Source: Pseudomonadota bacterium (GTDB lineage: Bacteria > Desulfobacterota > Desulfovibrionia > Desulfovibrionales > Desulfovibrionaceae). From it: a DNA stretch of 64,000 nucleotides. The stretch lies in assembly GCA_023403845.1 (NCBI GenBank), contig JAEYDL010000039.1, forward strand, positions 1-64,000, given 5' to 3'. The notes under the pieces were generated by a model, which saw only the letters and a program-made list of their open reading frames with translations, was not told the origin of the DNA and made no database searches. This document shows positions 38,101 through 46,023 of this stretch, piece by piece. Positions within the stretch are counted from its first letter, which is position 1. Every line of letters starts with the position of its first letter. The position numbers were made by a program, and so were the translations under genes.

Positions 38101-38737
38101 TATGACACAGATGGTGCTGGCCACTGACCGAGACAACTCCTCGCTGTCGCACATCTATGACGAAGAAGATCCGGCCGTGGTATGGGCTATCCTCACAACC
38201 ATCTTCACCGGACAAAAGTATGGCAAAAAGGTTGGTTTCTGCGGTCAGGGCGTCGCCAACAGCGAAGTGCTGCGCGGCCTCGTCGCCATTGCGGGAATCA
38301 CTTCAGCTTCGGTGGTTCCGGATACCTACTTCCGGACCAAGCAGGACTTCGCTGCGACCGAGGCTCTGAACATTTCCGCTTCCGGTCTTGGCAAGTGGCT
38401 CGGCGAGCAGCATCAGGCCAAGCTGGCCAGACTGCTTGAGGATAATGGCTACAAAGGGATCGCCGCTCAGGTCGGTGATCAGGACAAAATTCGTACCTGG
38501 TACGAAGCCGAACGCGCCCGCCTGCACGCCGAGTTGAGGGACAGCCTCGGCGGCAGTCGTGAGGCTGTGGCCCGCAAGGCCGTGACCGAATTCCGCGCCG
38601 TGTTCCATAAGCCGGTCATTTACGCTACCTGGGCTTGGGATGAAACCGTAACCGATGCCCTGCACCAGTCAGGTTTCGCCTCCTTTGAAGAGCAGGCTGC
38701 CGCACTCATCGAACAACGCAAAAAACTCGGTTACTAG
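35165..38737 (+). CDS. ppsA: Oversized phosphoenolpyruvate synthase-like protein
   Basis: A 1190-residue PEP-utilising enzyme, much longer than the usual 790-residue PpsA. The ATP-grasp domain (VAVRSSAAGEDSRKKAFAGLQDTFLNM) is followed by the phospho-His domain (GGDTSHAAITSRELG, His about 525). A helical insertion at about 640-800 precedes the TIM barrel (LMLPFVRTLEQA, IGSNDMTQMVLATDRD, catalytic Cys about 1026 in GFCGQGVANSE), and there is a C-terminal extension of about 140 residues. It follows pyc by 42 bases; together they would interconvert pyruvate, PEP and oxaloacetate. The pair is known in Desulfovibrio. Confidence 0.9.
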   Translation: MANTPSATKKRKNEVPVEDLQKRLVLTGADIVSIGESAELLVGGKNYNTSLISRVQGVRTPQFRAISSVAFHIVLDECKVCAALVRSMVDEAYSKVDWTSEEVTKNHDFLPEFVRGVAADIRKAAEADPELPRIRLRTFINNVVDGFASSQEGIDQLRKRSVMVQAAILCSPLPKAVDEAVRSAYRAICAEAEEDSIPVAVRSSAAGEDSRKKAFAGLQDTFLNMVGDDAVVLAYHWDCASAYNLRSMIYRREAILDALTLSESTGDENLATQAKQEWSIENTSLSVCIMRMINPVVAGTAFSADTATGCRGTVRNDLVSIDASYGLGEAVVGGMVTPDKMYVYQRDDGSEAVVRFMGSKTAKIIYDENGGTKRVAVPDRESTLWALTPTQAEQVAKGVRAVSKAYGGMIMDTEFCIDSKGVLWFVQARPETRWNEEFQLHPDTIFMRRREVDPKAAAAADVLLTGNGASRGAGQGKVRFLRSALELNKIGKGDILAAERTDPDMVPGMRVASAILADVGGDTSHAAITSRELGIAAVIGIQNATGIQALDGLDVTVDGTRGRVYRGLLPLREVGGEMNVAELPATRTHVGLVLADVGQALFLSRLRKVPDFEVGLLRAEFMLGNVGVHPAALEAFDNGELEPIVQKKIDELESKLRKTMREQLDAGLVSLDLRLRDHVGQVSGFAEELDKLSNKEDLRNPEEIMAVYRRMREVEKLLDEYTERAARYYSILETSADLSEHVRVIMGYQEELMTLPPDTAAGKARRAAIDKEVADIVGYAAMNPAVQETMRQISSLREDVGARCGLAKEIASLRAIPGAIGTLIRTRGHKSGHDHYVQTLSQGLALFAMAFYGKPIVYRTTDFKSNEYRNLLGGNLFEEHEDNPMLGYRGVSRNIHDWEIEAFKEARSTYGARNLQLMLPFVRTLEQARSMRAYLDEVHNLRSGEDDLKIILMSELPSNAILARQFIQEFDGFSIGSNDMTQMVLATDRDNSSLSHIYDEEDPAVVWAILTTIFTGQKYGKKVGFCGQGVANSEVLRGLVAIAGITSASVVPDTYFRTKQDFAATEALNISASGLGKWLGEQHQAKLARLLEDNGYKGIAAQVGDQDKIRTWYEAERARLHAELRDSLGGSREAVARKAVTEFRAVFHKPVIYATWAWDETVTDALHQSGFASFEEQAAALIEQRKKLGY

Positions 38738-38806
38738 TTCAGCAGATTCAATAGATGGAGCATCCTGACTCGTCATTTCGATGCTCCACTCCCCACTCAG
38801 GACTCT

Positions 38807-38846
38807 GGAAGAAGCCCTGTCCATAAAAGGGGACAGGGCTTCTTCC
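38807..38846 (+). other. Perfect 16-bp hairpin just before ispG
   Basis: GGAAGAAGCCCTGTCC (38807-38822) and GGACAGGGCTTCTTCC (38831-38846) are exact inverted arms around an 8-base loop. The right arm ends 14 bases before the ispG ATG, almost touching its AAGGAAGG ribosome-binding site. There is no T run after it. It could end ppsA messages, protect an mRNA end or modulate ispG translation. Confidence 0.7.
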
Positions 38847-38860
38847 GCAAGGAAGGTATC

Positions 38861-39937
38861 ATGCAGATTCTCCGCAAGCAGACCCGTCGCCTCGTGCTGG
38901 GCGGCGTTTCCATCGGCGGCGGCGCTCCCATCGCCGTTCAGAGCATGACCAATACCGACACGCGGGACGTGGAGGCGACTCTGTATCAAATCAGGCAACT
39001 CGCTGACGCGGGTTGCGAAATCATCCGCGTGGCCGTCCCTGATGAAACCGCGGCCCGTGCCCTCCGGACCATTCATGATGGCAGCCCCATTCCCATGGTT
39101 GCGGATATCCATTTCGATTATCGCCTCGCGCTCATGGCGTTGGAAGCAGGACTTGAAGGACTGCGCATCAATCCAGGCAATATTGGCGAGCGGCGCAATG
39201 TGGAGCGGGTTGTGGATGCGGCCAAGGCCCATCACGCGGTCATCCGCGTCGGCGTCAACAGCGGTTCTGTGGAAAAGCGCCTGCTTGAACATTTCGGCGG
39301 GCCTACCCCAGAAGCCATGGTTGAAAGCGCCCTGAGTCATGTACGTATTCTGGAAGAGCACGGTTTCTATGAAACCAAGATTTCCATAAAATCCTCTTCT
39401 GTTCTCGATACAATAACCGCATACCGAATGCTTTCCGAGCGCTGTGACTATCCTCTGCACCTTGGCGTGACCGAAGCGGGAGGTCTGGTGCGTGGGGCAA
39501 TCAAGTCTTCGGTGGGACTGGGAATCCTGCTCTGGGAAGGTATTGGAGATACGCTCCGGGTTTCCCTGACGGCTGATCCGCTGGAGGAAATGACCGTAGC
39601 CTGGGAACTGCTCAGAGCACTTGACCTGCGGCAACGAGGGCCGGAACTGATTTCCTGCCCCACCTGTGGTCGTACGGAGATAGACCTCATAGGGCTGGCG
39701 CGGCAGGTGGAAGATCGACTGGCCGGAGAAACAGCTCCCATAAAGGTGGCCGTTATGGGTTGTGTGGTTAATGGACCGGGAGAAGCTCGCGAAGCCGATC
39801 TGGGCATGGCGGGGGGACGAGACAAGGGCATTATTTTCCGCAAGGGTGAAGTAATCCGTTCAGTGCGCGGGCAAGAAGCATTGCTCGCGGCATTCATGGA
39901 AGAACTGGATACCTTGCTGGCAGAACGCCGGAAATGA
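38861..39937 (+). CDS. ispG: 4-hydroxy-3-methylbut-2-enyl diphosphate synthase (GcpE)
   Basis: A 358-residue [4Fe-4S] enzyme of the MEP isoprenoid pathway. TIM barrel: GGGAPIAVQSMTNTDTRDVEAT, VADIHFDYRLAL, LRINPGNIG, LHLGVTEAGG. The cluster ligands are in ISCPTCGRTEIDL and VAVMGCVVNGPGEA, and the conserved tail is FRKGEVIRSV. AAGGAAGG precedes the ATG. MEP products feed quinone and membrane precursors. Confidence 0.97.
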   Translation: MQILRKQTRRLVLGGVSIGGGAPIAVQSMTNTDTRDVEATLYQIRQLADAGCEIIRVAVPDETAARALRTIHDGSPIPMVADIHFDYRLALMALEAGLEGLRINPGNIGERRNVERVVDAAKAHHAVIRVGVNSGSVEKRLLEHFGGPTPEAMVESALSHVRILEEHGFYETKISIKSSSVLDTITAYRMLSERCDYPLHLGVTEAGGLVRGAIKSSVGLGILLWEGIGDTLRVSLTADPLEEMTVAWELLRALDLRQRGPELISCPTCGRTEIDLIGLARQVEDRLAGETAPIKVAVMGCVVNGPGEAREADLGMAGGRDKGIIFRKGEVIRSVRGQEALLAAFMEELDTLLAERRK

Positions 39938-39973
39938 ATATATTCAGACCGTCTTCCCCAAAGGAGTTTCGCC

Positions 39974-40543
39974 ATGTACAGAACAGGTATCTTTCTCTTC
40001 GGTACGGTGCTGGTCACACTCCTGTCTCTGGGACAAGCATCCGCAGTTCCGCTCCACCCTCGTCACCCCATTGAAGCAGTCAATTTTCCAAATATCAGCT
40101 TTGCGGATTCCAGCGTGTCATCCTGGCTTGTCACAGATGCCAACCGTGATTGGGAACGTTCCCAACAACGCGAGCTGCAACGCCGGGAAAGAGAGCTTCG
40201 CCAGCGGGAACGCGCACACCAGCGGAATGACAGACTCCAACAAGAGCGCATAATTCGGGAACAGCAAAGACAAAATCAGCAGCTGCGCCCCGGAGAACAC
40301 CGTCGGGATCATCGCAACGTGCCGCATCGGGATAACAGAGGAAAAGGCCCCCGCTGGGACGACAGAGGGCATAAACGTTATGACCATGGTCAGCCCGGCT
40401 GGCATCAGAAACGTCCTCCGGTGCCGCGTCCCCGCCCGGATGCAAGACCCGGACGGCGCTACGATGACGGCCAATATCGCCCAGAAGAGCTGAAGCGGCG
40501 CGGGTTTGATGACGGCCAGTATCATCCGGGCCGTAAATTCTAA
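39974..40543 (+). CDS. Secreted Arg/His-rich protein, 189 aa
   Basis: Not a recognised family. Residues 1-24 are a signal peptide (hydrophobic core IFLFGTVLVTLLSL, cleavage after ASA). The mature part has a short mixed region, then a charged coiled coil dominated by Arg/Glu/Gln (residues about 60-105), then a disordered tail rich in Arg, His, Asp, Pro and Gly with repeated YDDGQY/FDDGQYHPG motifs near the end. AAAGGAG precedes the ATG and a strong terminator follows, so it is expressed alone or after ispG. The His/Asp content would suit metal binding, but this is speculation. Confidence 0.75.
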   Translation: MYRTGIFLFGTVLVTLLSLGQASAVPLHPRHPIEAVNFPNISFADSSVSSWLVTDANRDWERSQQRELQRRERELRQRERAHQRNDRLQQERIIREQQRQNQQLRPGEHRRDHRNVPHRDNRGKGPRWDDRGHKRYDHGQPGWHQKRPPVPRPRPDARPGRRYDDGQYRPEELKRRGFDDGQYHPGRKF

Positions 40544-40551
40544 TATGTTCA

Positions 40552-40582
40552 AAGCCTCCGACATATGCCGGAGGCTTTTCTC
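40552..40582 (+). terminator. Terminator after the secreted protein gene
   Basis: AAGCCTCCG (40552-40560) pairs with CGGAGGCTT (40569-40577), followed by TTCTC on the plus strand; the stem starts nine bases after the stop codon. Confidence 0.85.
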
Positions 40583-41061
40583 TCAGCCTTATACCACGAA
40601 CTTATGGTACCCCCGGATTCCTGGAACCGCGAGTTCATTCCGCTCCCGGTCCCCATATTTCCTCAAATTCCCATGTGCATGGGAAAAGCCGGAAGCTTTC
40701 AGACATCGCACGGAACAAGCGTTATTTTCCCGTATTCAACAGTCTCAATATGCTTGACTGGGATGCCGGAACTCGTCCCTCTTGAAAGAAGCGCAGGAGT
40801 GACGAGCGGCATTTCCTGCCACCGGCCCTGCAACGCCGTTCTATCGCCCCACTGCAGTGTGCAGCCCGGGTCAGATATGGCTTGTCTTATCCGTCTTATG
40901 GCAAAGGAGCCCACCGGCATAGCCGGCGGTTCTTCATATGCGCCTGTAAGGCTCTGTTGCCAACGCGCCCTAACAGGCACATAGTGAATCCGGTATCGGC
41001 ATTTCTGTTACTTGCCGGCCCGTAAACGGGCTACCCGGGCAGGGACGGCAAAGCCTCGTAC

Positions 41062-41223
41062 TCAATTTATCCTCTTCCAGTTCCTGATCTTCTCTTTGTT
41101 CTTGTCTGCCGTATCCACATAGTAGCCCCGACACCAGAATTCGCGATTGCGATATCTGGGGGCAATTACCCCATGATATTTGCAGTTCCAGTTTGTACGG
41201 GCCAAACTTTGAACGTCACTCAT
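41062..41223 (-). pseudogene. tnpA: Internally deleted IS200-type transposase
   Basis: A 53-codon frame. The first 30 residues (MSDVQSLARTNWNCKYHGVIAPRYR) are the TnpA N-terminus; they run directly into REFWCRGYYVDTADKNKEKI, which belongs near the C-terminal tyrosine helix. About 80 residues with the HUH motif are missing. AAAAGGAGG precedes the ATG, so a mini-protein could still be made, but it cannot cut DNA. Confidence 0.85.
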
Positions 41224-41229
41224 TGTGAC

Positions 41230-41294
41230 CTCCTTTTGATTTGTTGCCGCTTGCAGTTGCCGGACCGCAAGCTTCGCCAACAAATCAAAAAGAG
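41230..41294 (-). promoter_or_regulatory. Leader hairpin covering the relic transposase ribosome-binding site
   Basis: CTCCTTTTGATTTGTTG (41230-41246) and CAACAAATCAAAAAGAG (41278-41294) pair over 17 positions with one G-U in the RNA. The arm nearest the ATG contains the AAGGAG ribosome-binding site. An inner GCTTGC/GCAAGC stem fills the loop. This parallels the leader at 4679-4747 although the sequences differ. Confidence 0.7.
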
Positions 41295-41362
41295 TTTTTA
41301 TAACATAGGCAAAACTGTAAAATTTTTAGAGTCCCGCGCCTGGCGCGGGGTTTTCTTTCTAT

Positions 41363-41394
41363 ACAAAAAGGCCCCGGAATACCGGGGCCTTTCT
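41363..41394 (-). terminator. Terminator after hppA
   Basis: AAGGCCCCGG (41368-41377) pairs with CCGGGGCCTT (41382-41391), four-base loop, followed by TTTTTG on the minus strand, about 25 bases past the hppA stop. Confidence 0.92.
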
Positions 41395-41415
41395 TGCATA
41401 CGGGTCATGCTCGAC

Positions 41416-43487
41416 TTAGGCAAGAGCCTGAAGGAGCAGAAGAGCCACGATGTTGATGATCTTGATCATGGGGTTGACGGCAGGACCGGCGGTATCCTTA
41501 TAGGGGTCGCCCACGGTGTCGCCGGTAACGGCGGCCTTGTGCGCCTCGGAACCCTTGCCGCCATGATGACCGTCTTCAATGTACTTCTTGGCGTTATCCC
41601 AGGCTCCACCGCCGGAGGTCATGGAAATGGCCACGAAGAGACCGGTAACGATAGTGCCCATAAGCATGGCGCCCAGCGTGGCGAACGCGGCGCTCTGCCC
41701 AGCGAACATGTCGATGACGTAGTACACGACCACGGGGGCGAACACGGGCAGAATGGAGGGCAGGATCATTTCACGGATGGCGGCCTTGGTCAGCATGTCG
41801 ACGGCGGCTCCATAGTTGGGCTTGCCGGTGCCTTCCATGATGCCGGGGATTTCGCGGAACTGACGACGCACTTCAACCACGACGGCGGAACCGGCGCGGC
41901 CAACGGCCATCATGCCCATAGCGCCGAACAGATAGGGAAGCAGCCCGCCGATGAAAAGACGACCAGAACATACGGATCCTGCAGCGAGAAGCTCACATTG
42001 AGGTCGGGGAAGAAGCGGCCGAGATCCTGCGTGTAGCAGGCAAAGAGCACAAGCGCGGCCAGACCGGCAGAACCGATGGCGTACCCCTTGGTCACCGCCT
42101 TGGTGGTGTTGCCCACGGCGTCAAGAGCGTCGGTCACTTCGCGCACTTCGCCGGGAAGATTGGACATTTCGGCAATGCCGCCGGCGTTGTCGGTAACCGG
42201 GCCATAGGCGTCGAGAGCGACGATCATGCCGGCCAGAGCGAGCATGGTGGTGGCGGCGATGGCGATGCCGAACAGACCGGCGTTACTGTAGGAGAACAGA
42301 ATGCCAATGCAGATGATGATTACAGGCAGAGCCGTGGACTCCATGGAGACGGCGAGACCCTGAATGACGTTGGTGCCGTGGCCGGTGGTGGAAGCCTGCG
42401 CGATGCTGCGCACGGGACGGTAGGCCGTGGAGGTGTAGTATTCAGTCACCCACACGAGCAGCGCCGTGATGACGAGTCCCGTCAGAGCGCAGACAAGCAG
42501 ATTGCCGACGCCGAAGGGCTTGCCCTGAAGATCCATTTCAGGAGCGCCCCAGAAGAGAATAATGCTCACGAGGATGATCAGGACGGCGGAAACGCCGCCA
42601 GCGACGGTCAGACCCCGGTACAGAGCCTTCATGATATTGTTGTCGGACCCCAGACGCACATACTTGGTGCCTACCACGGAACCGATAATGCACACACCGC
42701 CGATGAGCAGAGGATACATCATCATGAGGTGCTGCAGCTCACCGGTAAAGTAGATGGCAGCCAGAAGCATGGTGGCGACCACGGTGACGGCGTAGGTTTC
42801 AAAGAGGTCAGCGGCCATACCAGCGCAGTCACCCACGTTGTCACCCACGTTGTCGGCGATAACGGCAGGATTGCGGGGGTCGTCTTCGGGGATGCCGGCT
42901 TCAACCTTGCCCACCAGGTCGGCGCCCACGTCGGCACCCTTGGTAAAGATGCCGCCGCCGAGACGGGCGAAGATGGAGATAAGGGAAGCGCCGAAGCTCA
43001 GGGCCACAAGGGCTTCAAGCAACGTCTTCTGATCGACGCCGAAGGCGGTCAGCAGACCGTAGTAAACGATCACACCCAAGAGACCAAGTCCCACCACCAG
43101 AAGACCGGTCACGGAACCGGCCTGGAAGGCCACGTTCAGCGCAGGAATCATTCCCTGACGGGCGGCTTCCGTGGTACGGATGTTGGCGCGAACGGAAACG
43201 TTCATGCCAATGAAGCCCGCAAGGCCGGAAAGCACGGCACCGAGAATGAAGCCGAGCGCCACCAGACCGGAAAGAGCCCACGCGAGCAGAATGGCGACGA
43301 TGACGCCCACGATGGCGATCGTCCGGTACTGACGCTTCAGATAGGCCTGCGCGCCTTCCTGAATGGCGCCGGCGATCTTCTGCATCTCTTCCGTGCCGGT
43401 GGAGGCAGCGAATACGCGTTTCGAGGTCGTATACGCGTAGTAGAGGGCAAAAAGCCCGCAGGCCAATACCACGATGAATGACAACAT
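41416..43487 (-). pseudogene. hppA: Membrane H+-translocating pyrophosphatase, one-base frameshift
   Basis: V-type pyrophosphatase that pumps protons with energy from pyrophosphate; restored length about 690 residues and some 16 membrane passes. Seen: GADVGADLVGKVEAGIPEDDPRNPAVIADN (summarised), NVGDNVGDCAGMAADLFE and VTDNAGGIAEMSNLPGEV. GNTTKAVTKG has Lys at the site that marks K+-independent H+ pumps. After DPYVLV the frame breaks: one base is missing near 41960, turning GLFIGGLLPYLFGAMGMM into a 14-residue tail and stop. The last 167 residues continue intact in the next frame. Either a true inactivation or a sequencing error. Confidence 0.93.
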
Positions 43488-43759
43488 CTGGAAACCCCGC
43501 TTGTCGATTAAAAGTGAATCCCGCCGCTGCACCGAGGATTCCTCAAGAATCGCCTCCCGATAGAGAGGATGCCTATCGGAAGCACATCCAGAACCCTTTG
43601 ACCGGGATCAAAGGGCTCTGGAATCGGTACAGCGTTAAAAACTCGGACCAGCTAGAAACGAATCGCAAAAAGGTACTCAAAAAGAGTCTCTCTGGCAAGC
43701 AAAAGCTTGAACCCGGGCCGTCTGCAATCTTTCCGCCCCTGAAAGAAGGGAAAAGCCCC
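43488..43759. other. hppA upstream region with an imperfect hairpin
   Basis: Leader and promoter area of hppA. CCAGAACCCTTTGA (43588-43601) and TCAAAGGGCTCTGG (43608-43621) form a 14-base inverted repeat with one mismatch, about 100 bases upstream of the start; it could be a leader structure, an operator, or a terminator for something to the right. No gene. Confidence 0.5.
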
Positions 43760-43788
43760 TTGCCCTTTCCCGAAGTATCCGCTATACA
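43760..43788 (+). promoter_or_regulatory. Promoter of tRNA-Ser
   Basis: TTGCCC (43760-43765) and TATACA (43783-43788) are 17 bases apart; the tRNA begins 12 bases downstream. Confidence 0.7.
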
Positions 43789-43800
43789 CAAGCGCCTGAC

Positions 43801-43894
43801 GGAGAGGTAGCGAAGTGGCCGTAACGCGCGCGACTCGAAATCGTGTTATCGGTTAATAGCCGGTACGTGGGTTCGAATCCCACCCTCTCCGCCA
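43801..43894 (+). tRNA. tRNA-Ser (anticodon CGA)
   Basis: A 94-base class II tRNA with encoded CCA. GGAGAGG pairs with CCTCTCC; anticodon stem CGCGA/TCGTG holds CTCGAAA with anticodon CGA, reading UCG. A long variable arm (GTTATCGGTTAATAGCCGGTAC region) and a T arm GTGGG/CCCAC with TTCGAAT complete it. Confidence 0.96.
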
Positions 43895-43910
43895 TGTATC
43901 AAAGAAATTT

Positions 43911-43948
43911 AAAAGTCCGTAACACCTTGGGGTGAACGGACTTTTTTC
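43911..43948 (+). terminator. Terminator after tRNA-Ser
   Basis: GTCCGT (43915-43920) and ACGGAC (43936-43941) with an inner CACC/GGTG stem, followed by TTTTTT, 17 bases past the tRNA. The rest of 43949-44249 is AT-richer sequence with no gene seen; it should hold the promoter of the diguanylate cyclase. Confidence 0.88.
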
Positions 43949-44249
43949 ATTTCTGGGTTCAATAACGTTCGCCAAGAACGATAGCCAGCCACAAAGGGGG
44001 GCAATCAGGGGAGACAAGGTTCTTCCTACGATTCCCATGCCCGACAAGATCATTTCTCTGTCGGGAAATGGTTCATCAGGTCTTTTGAACTCTCCCATTT
44101 CTCTGAATCATGTAATATGACATGAATATCAGACAATTCTGTAGAACACAGATTTATCCGACAGGACCTTTCCCTTCTTTTCGGTTCTGGACATGAATCA
44201 TGAATTCCAGCAGACTATCTGAAAGCATATCTGGCAAAGAGGTCTTAGA

Positions 44250-45650
44250 GTGCCCGTACGCAATTCCCCGCTGTATCTCCCAATATTGTCCATCCTTGTG
44301 GCCGTGGAACTGGTGCTGGCCTTTTCCGCATTCGGCTATATTGTCATTCCCCCAATTTCATTGACGTTCATGCCACTGCCTGTTCTTGCGGGGGCACTGT
44401 TGTTCGGCCCTGTTGAGGGACTGTTTCTGGGAGGAATATTCGGTCTGACAAGCATGTGGAAGGCATCGGTGACAGCCACGGCATACGCCGATCAGATCTT
44501 TTCACCGTTCATCAGCGGCGCGCCCCTGTCTAGTCTCATGCTCAGCGTGGGAACACGTATGCTTTTCGGCCTCATCGCGGGCTGGTTCTTTCACTACGCG
44601 AAGCAGGGCAAGCGTCATAAGCAAATCCAGATCATACTTGCAGCCATCTGTGCCGATTTCCTGCACTCACTGCTGGTGGTCGCAGGCATACAGGTTCTGT
44701 TTCCTGATGCCGGCATAACCATCACCTACGGGCTGTCCAGAATGTTCTCTCTGAACAATCTGATTGACTGGACCCTTATCGGCCTGCTCATGTCGGGACT
44801 CCACATCATATCAGGCTCCAGGGAAGCGCGCATTATCGAGAACGAAATACGGCGGACGGAGGGAATCAGAGCGCATCCGCGGGTCCTGTGGGGGATGACC
44901 GGCCTTATCATCCTGATGTTTTTCCTGATGCTGGGCTTATGGTATCATTTCTACAACCGGACGGAGATACTGCTGCAGCATGAGGGCATCATCATGTCCC
45001 AGCCCGTGCTGAACCAGTTCTGGCAACTGGGAGCCCAGTTCCTGGTAGCCGTCGTTTCCCTGTTTCTGCTTGTATCCGTTGTGCTGGTTCTGACCGAAAG
45101 ATATCTGATGGAACTGGCGCAGCAGGCCAAACGCGACATGATGACGGGTCTGTACAACAAGGCAACCCTGGAGCAATATGTTGACGCGGCGCTGAACGGC
45201 AACGGAAGTCGCGGCTTTCTGCTCATTCTGGATGTGGATGATTTCAAGCGGCTCAACGACACCTATGGCCATCCAGCGGGCGACAAGGTGTTGATAGCCA
45301 TCGCCAGCATTCTTCAAAAACATTTTGAAAATGGGGTTGTGGGCCGTCTGGGCGGAGATGAATTCTGCGTCTATGCGGACAATGTATCAGAAACGGAAAT
45401 GCTTGAGACGGCCGGCAGCATATGCGGCGACGTGGCCATGCTGTCCGTGCGCGGCGCACATGACGTCTCATGCAGCATAGGTGTGGCTTTCTGCAACGGG
45501 AAACGCAGCTTTTCAGAGGGGTATGCCGCAGCCGATCAGGCGCTGTATCGCTCCAAGCGACTGGGGAAAAACCGTTATTCTCTTGAAGGAAAAGACGTCT
45601 CCGGGACTTCTCCTGAAGCCGTTCATGCCGCATCGCAGAAAACCGCCTAA
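44250..45650 (+). CDS. Membrane diguanylate cyclase with ECF-S-like sensor
   Basis: A 466-residue protein. Residues 10-195 are five or six membrane passes resembling an ECF-transporter substrate-binding (S) component (ISLTFMPLPVLAGALLFGPVEG pattern, then GGIFGLTSMW). Two more passes at about 215-240 and 265-290 lead into a GGDEF domain (DMMTGLYNKATLEQYV, ILDVDDFKRLNDTYGHPAGD, GRLGGDEFCVYA, SIGVAF, ADQALYRSKRLGKNRY). GGDEF is intact, so it should make cyclic di-GMP; the RxxD inhibitory site is absent. Start is GTG after AGAGG. The sensor may bind a vitamin-like ligand, as inference. Confidence 0.88.
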   Translation: MPVRNSPLYLPILSILVAVELVLAFSAFGYIVIPPISLTFMPLPVLAGALLFGPVEGLFLGGIFGLTSMWKASVTATAYADQIFSPFISGAPLSSLMLSVGTRMLFGLIAGWFFHYAKQGKRHKQIQIILAAICADFLHSLLVVAGIQVLFPDAGITITYGLSRMFSLNNLIDWTLIGLLMSGLHIISGSREARIIENEIRRTEGIRAHPRVLWGMTGLIILMFFLMLGLWYHFYNRTEILLQHEGIIMSQPVLNQFWQLGAQFLVAVVSLFLLVSVVLVLTERYLMELAQQAKRDMMTGLYNKATLEQYVDAALNGNGSRGFLLILDVDDFKRLNDTYGHPAGDKVLIAIASILQKHFENGVVGRLGGDEFCVYADNVSETEMLETAGSICGDVAMLSVRGAHDVSCSIGVAFCNGKRSFSEGYAAADQALYRSKRLGKNRYSLEGKDVSGTSPEAVHAASQKTA

Positions 45651-46023
45651 CCCATTGTCTGCCAGTATGAACATCTCTCTGCGGTCGCGTCCAGGCACGC
45701 TTCGGGTCTGAGGCCGGACGAGTTCGGCAGAGACTCCCCCCGGTCTTCCCTCTGATCAGAGGCCACAAATCCATCAGTCTCCGGCGGATATTTTCCCGCT
45801 CTGCTTCCCGAATGAGCGGCGAAATCGGTATTCTCGCGGCCGAAAATCCGAAAACGGAACCCTGCCTTGCCCTTGAGGAAATTGAATTATGGGTGTAGCT
45901 ATCGGTTTCGCCGCAGGAACATCATGTATTCCATTCAGTTGCAGCCTGCTGCATCAAAACGCCGCACTGCGTACACCATGCGCAATGCCATTCCATTCTT
46001 TATCAAGAGGAGATCTGAAACTT
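45651..46023. other. Intergenic, no gene seen
   Basis: About 370 bases between the diguanylate cyclase and paaK. The open frame can be read upstream of the paaK ATG, but it encodes a Cys/His/Ser-rich peptide unlike the family N-terminus, so it is treated as noncoding. The paaK promoter should be here. Confidence 0.45.

Larger units (their letters stand above)
40905..41361 (-). mobile_element. Decayed IS200/IS605-family element
   Basis: Remains of one or two small elements. At the left is a stem CCACCGGC-ATAG-CCGGCGG followed by TTCTTC (about 40910-40936), then a GCCCGT-AA-ACGGGC hairpin (41018-41031) likely to be the right end. The transposase relic and its leader come next. At the right is CCCGCGCC-TGG-CGCGGGG with GTTTTCTTTCT (about 41334-41360), a left-end stem similar to those at 60 and 4780. 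Exact ends cannot be fixed by eye. The 40583-40904 part holds nothing else recognisable. Confidence 0.65.

Noticed and set aside
41900..41990. Programmed frameshift in hppA
   Set aside because: No slippery heptamer or downstream stimulatory structure was seen, and the family is not known to use recoding; a deletion or sequence error is simpler.
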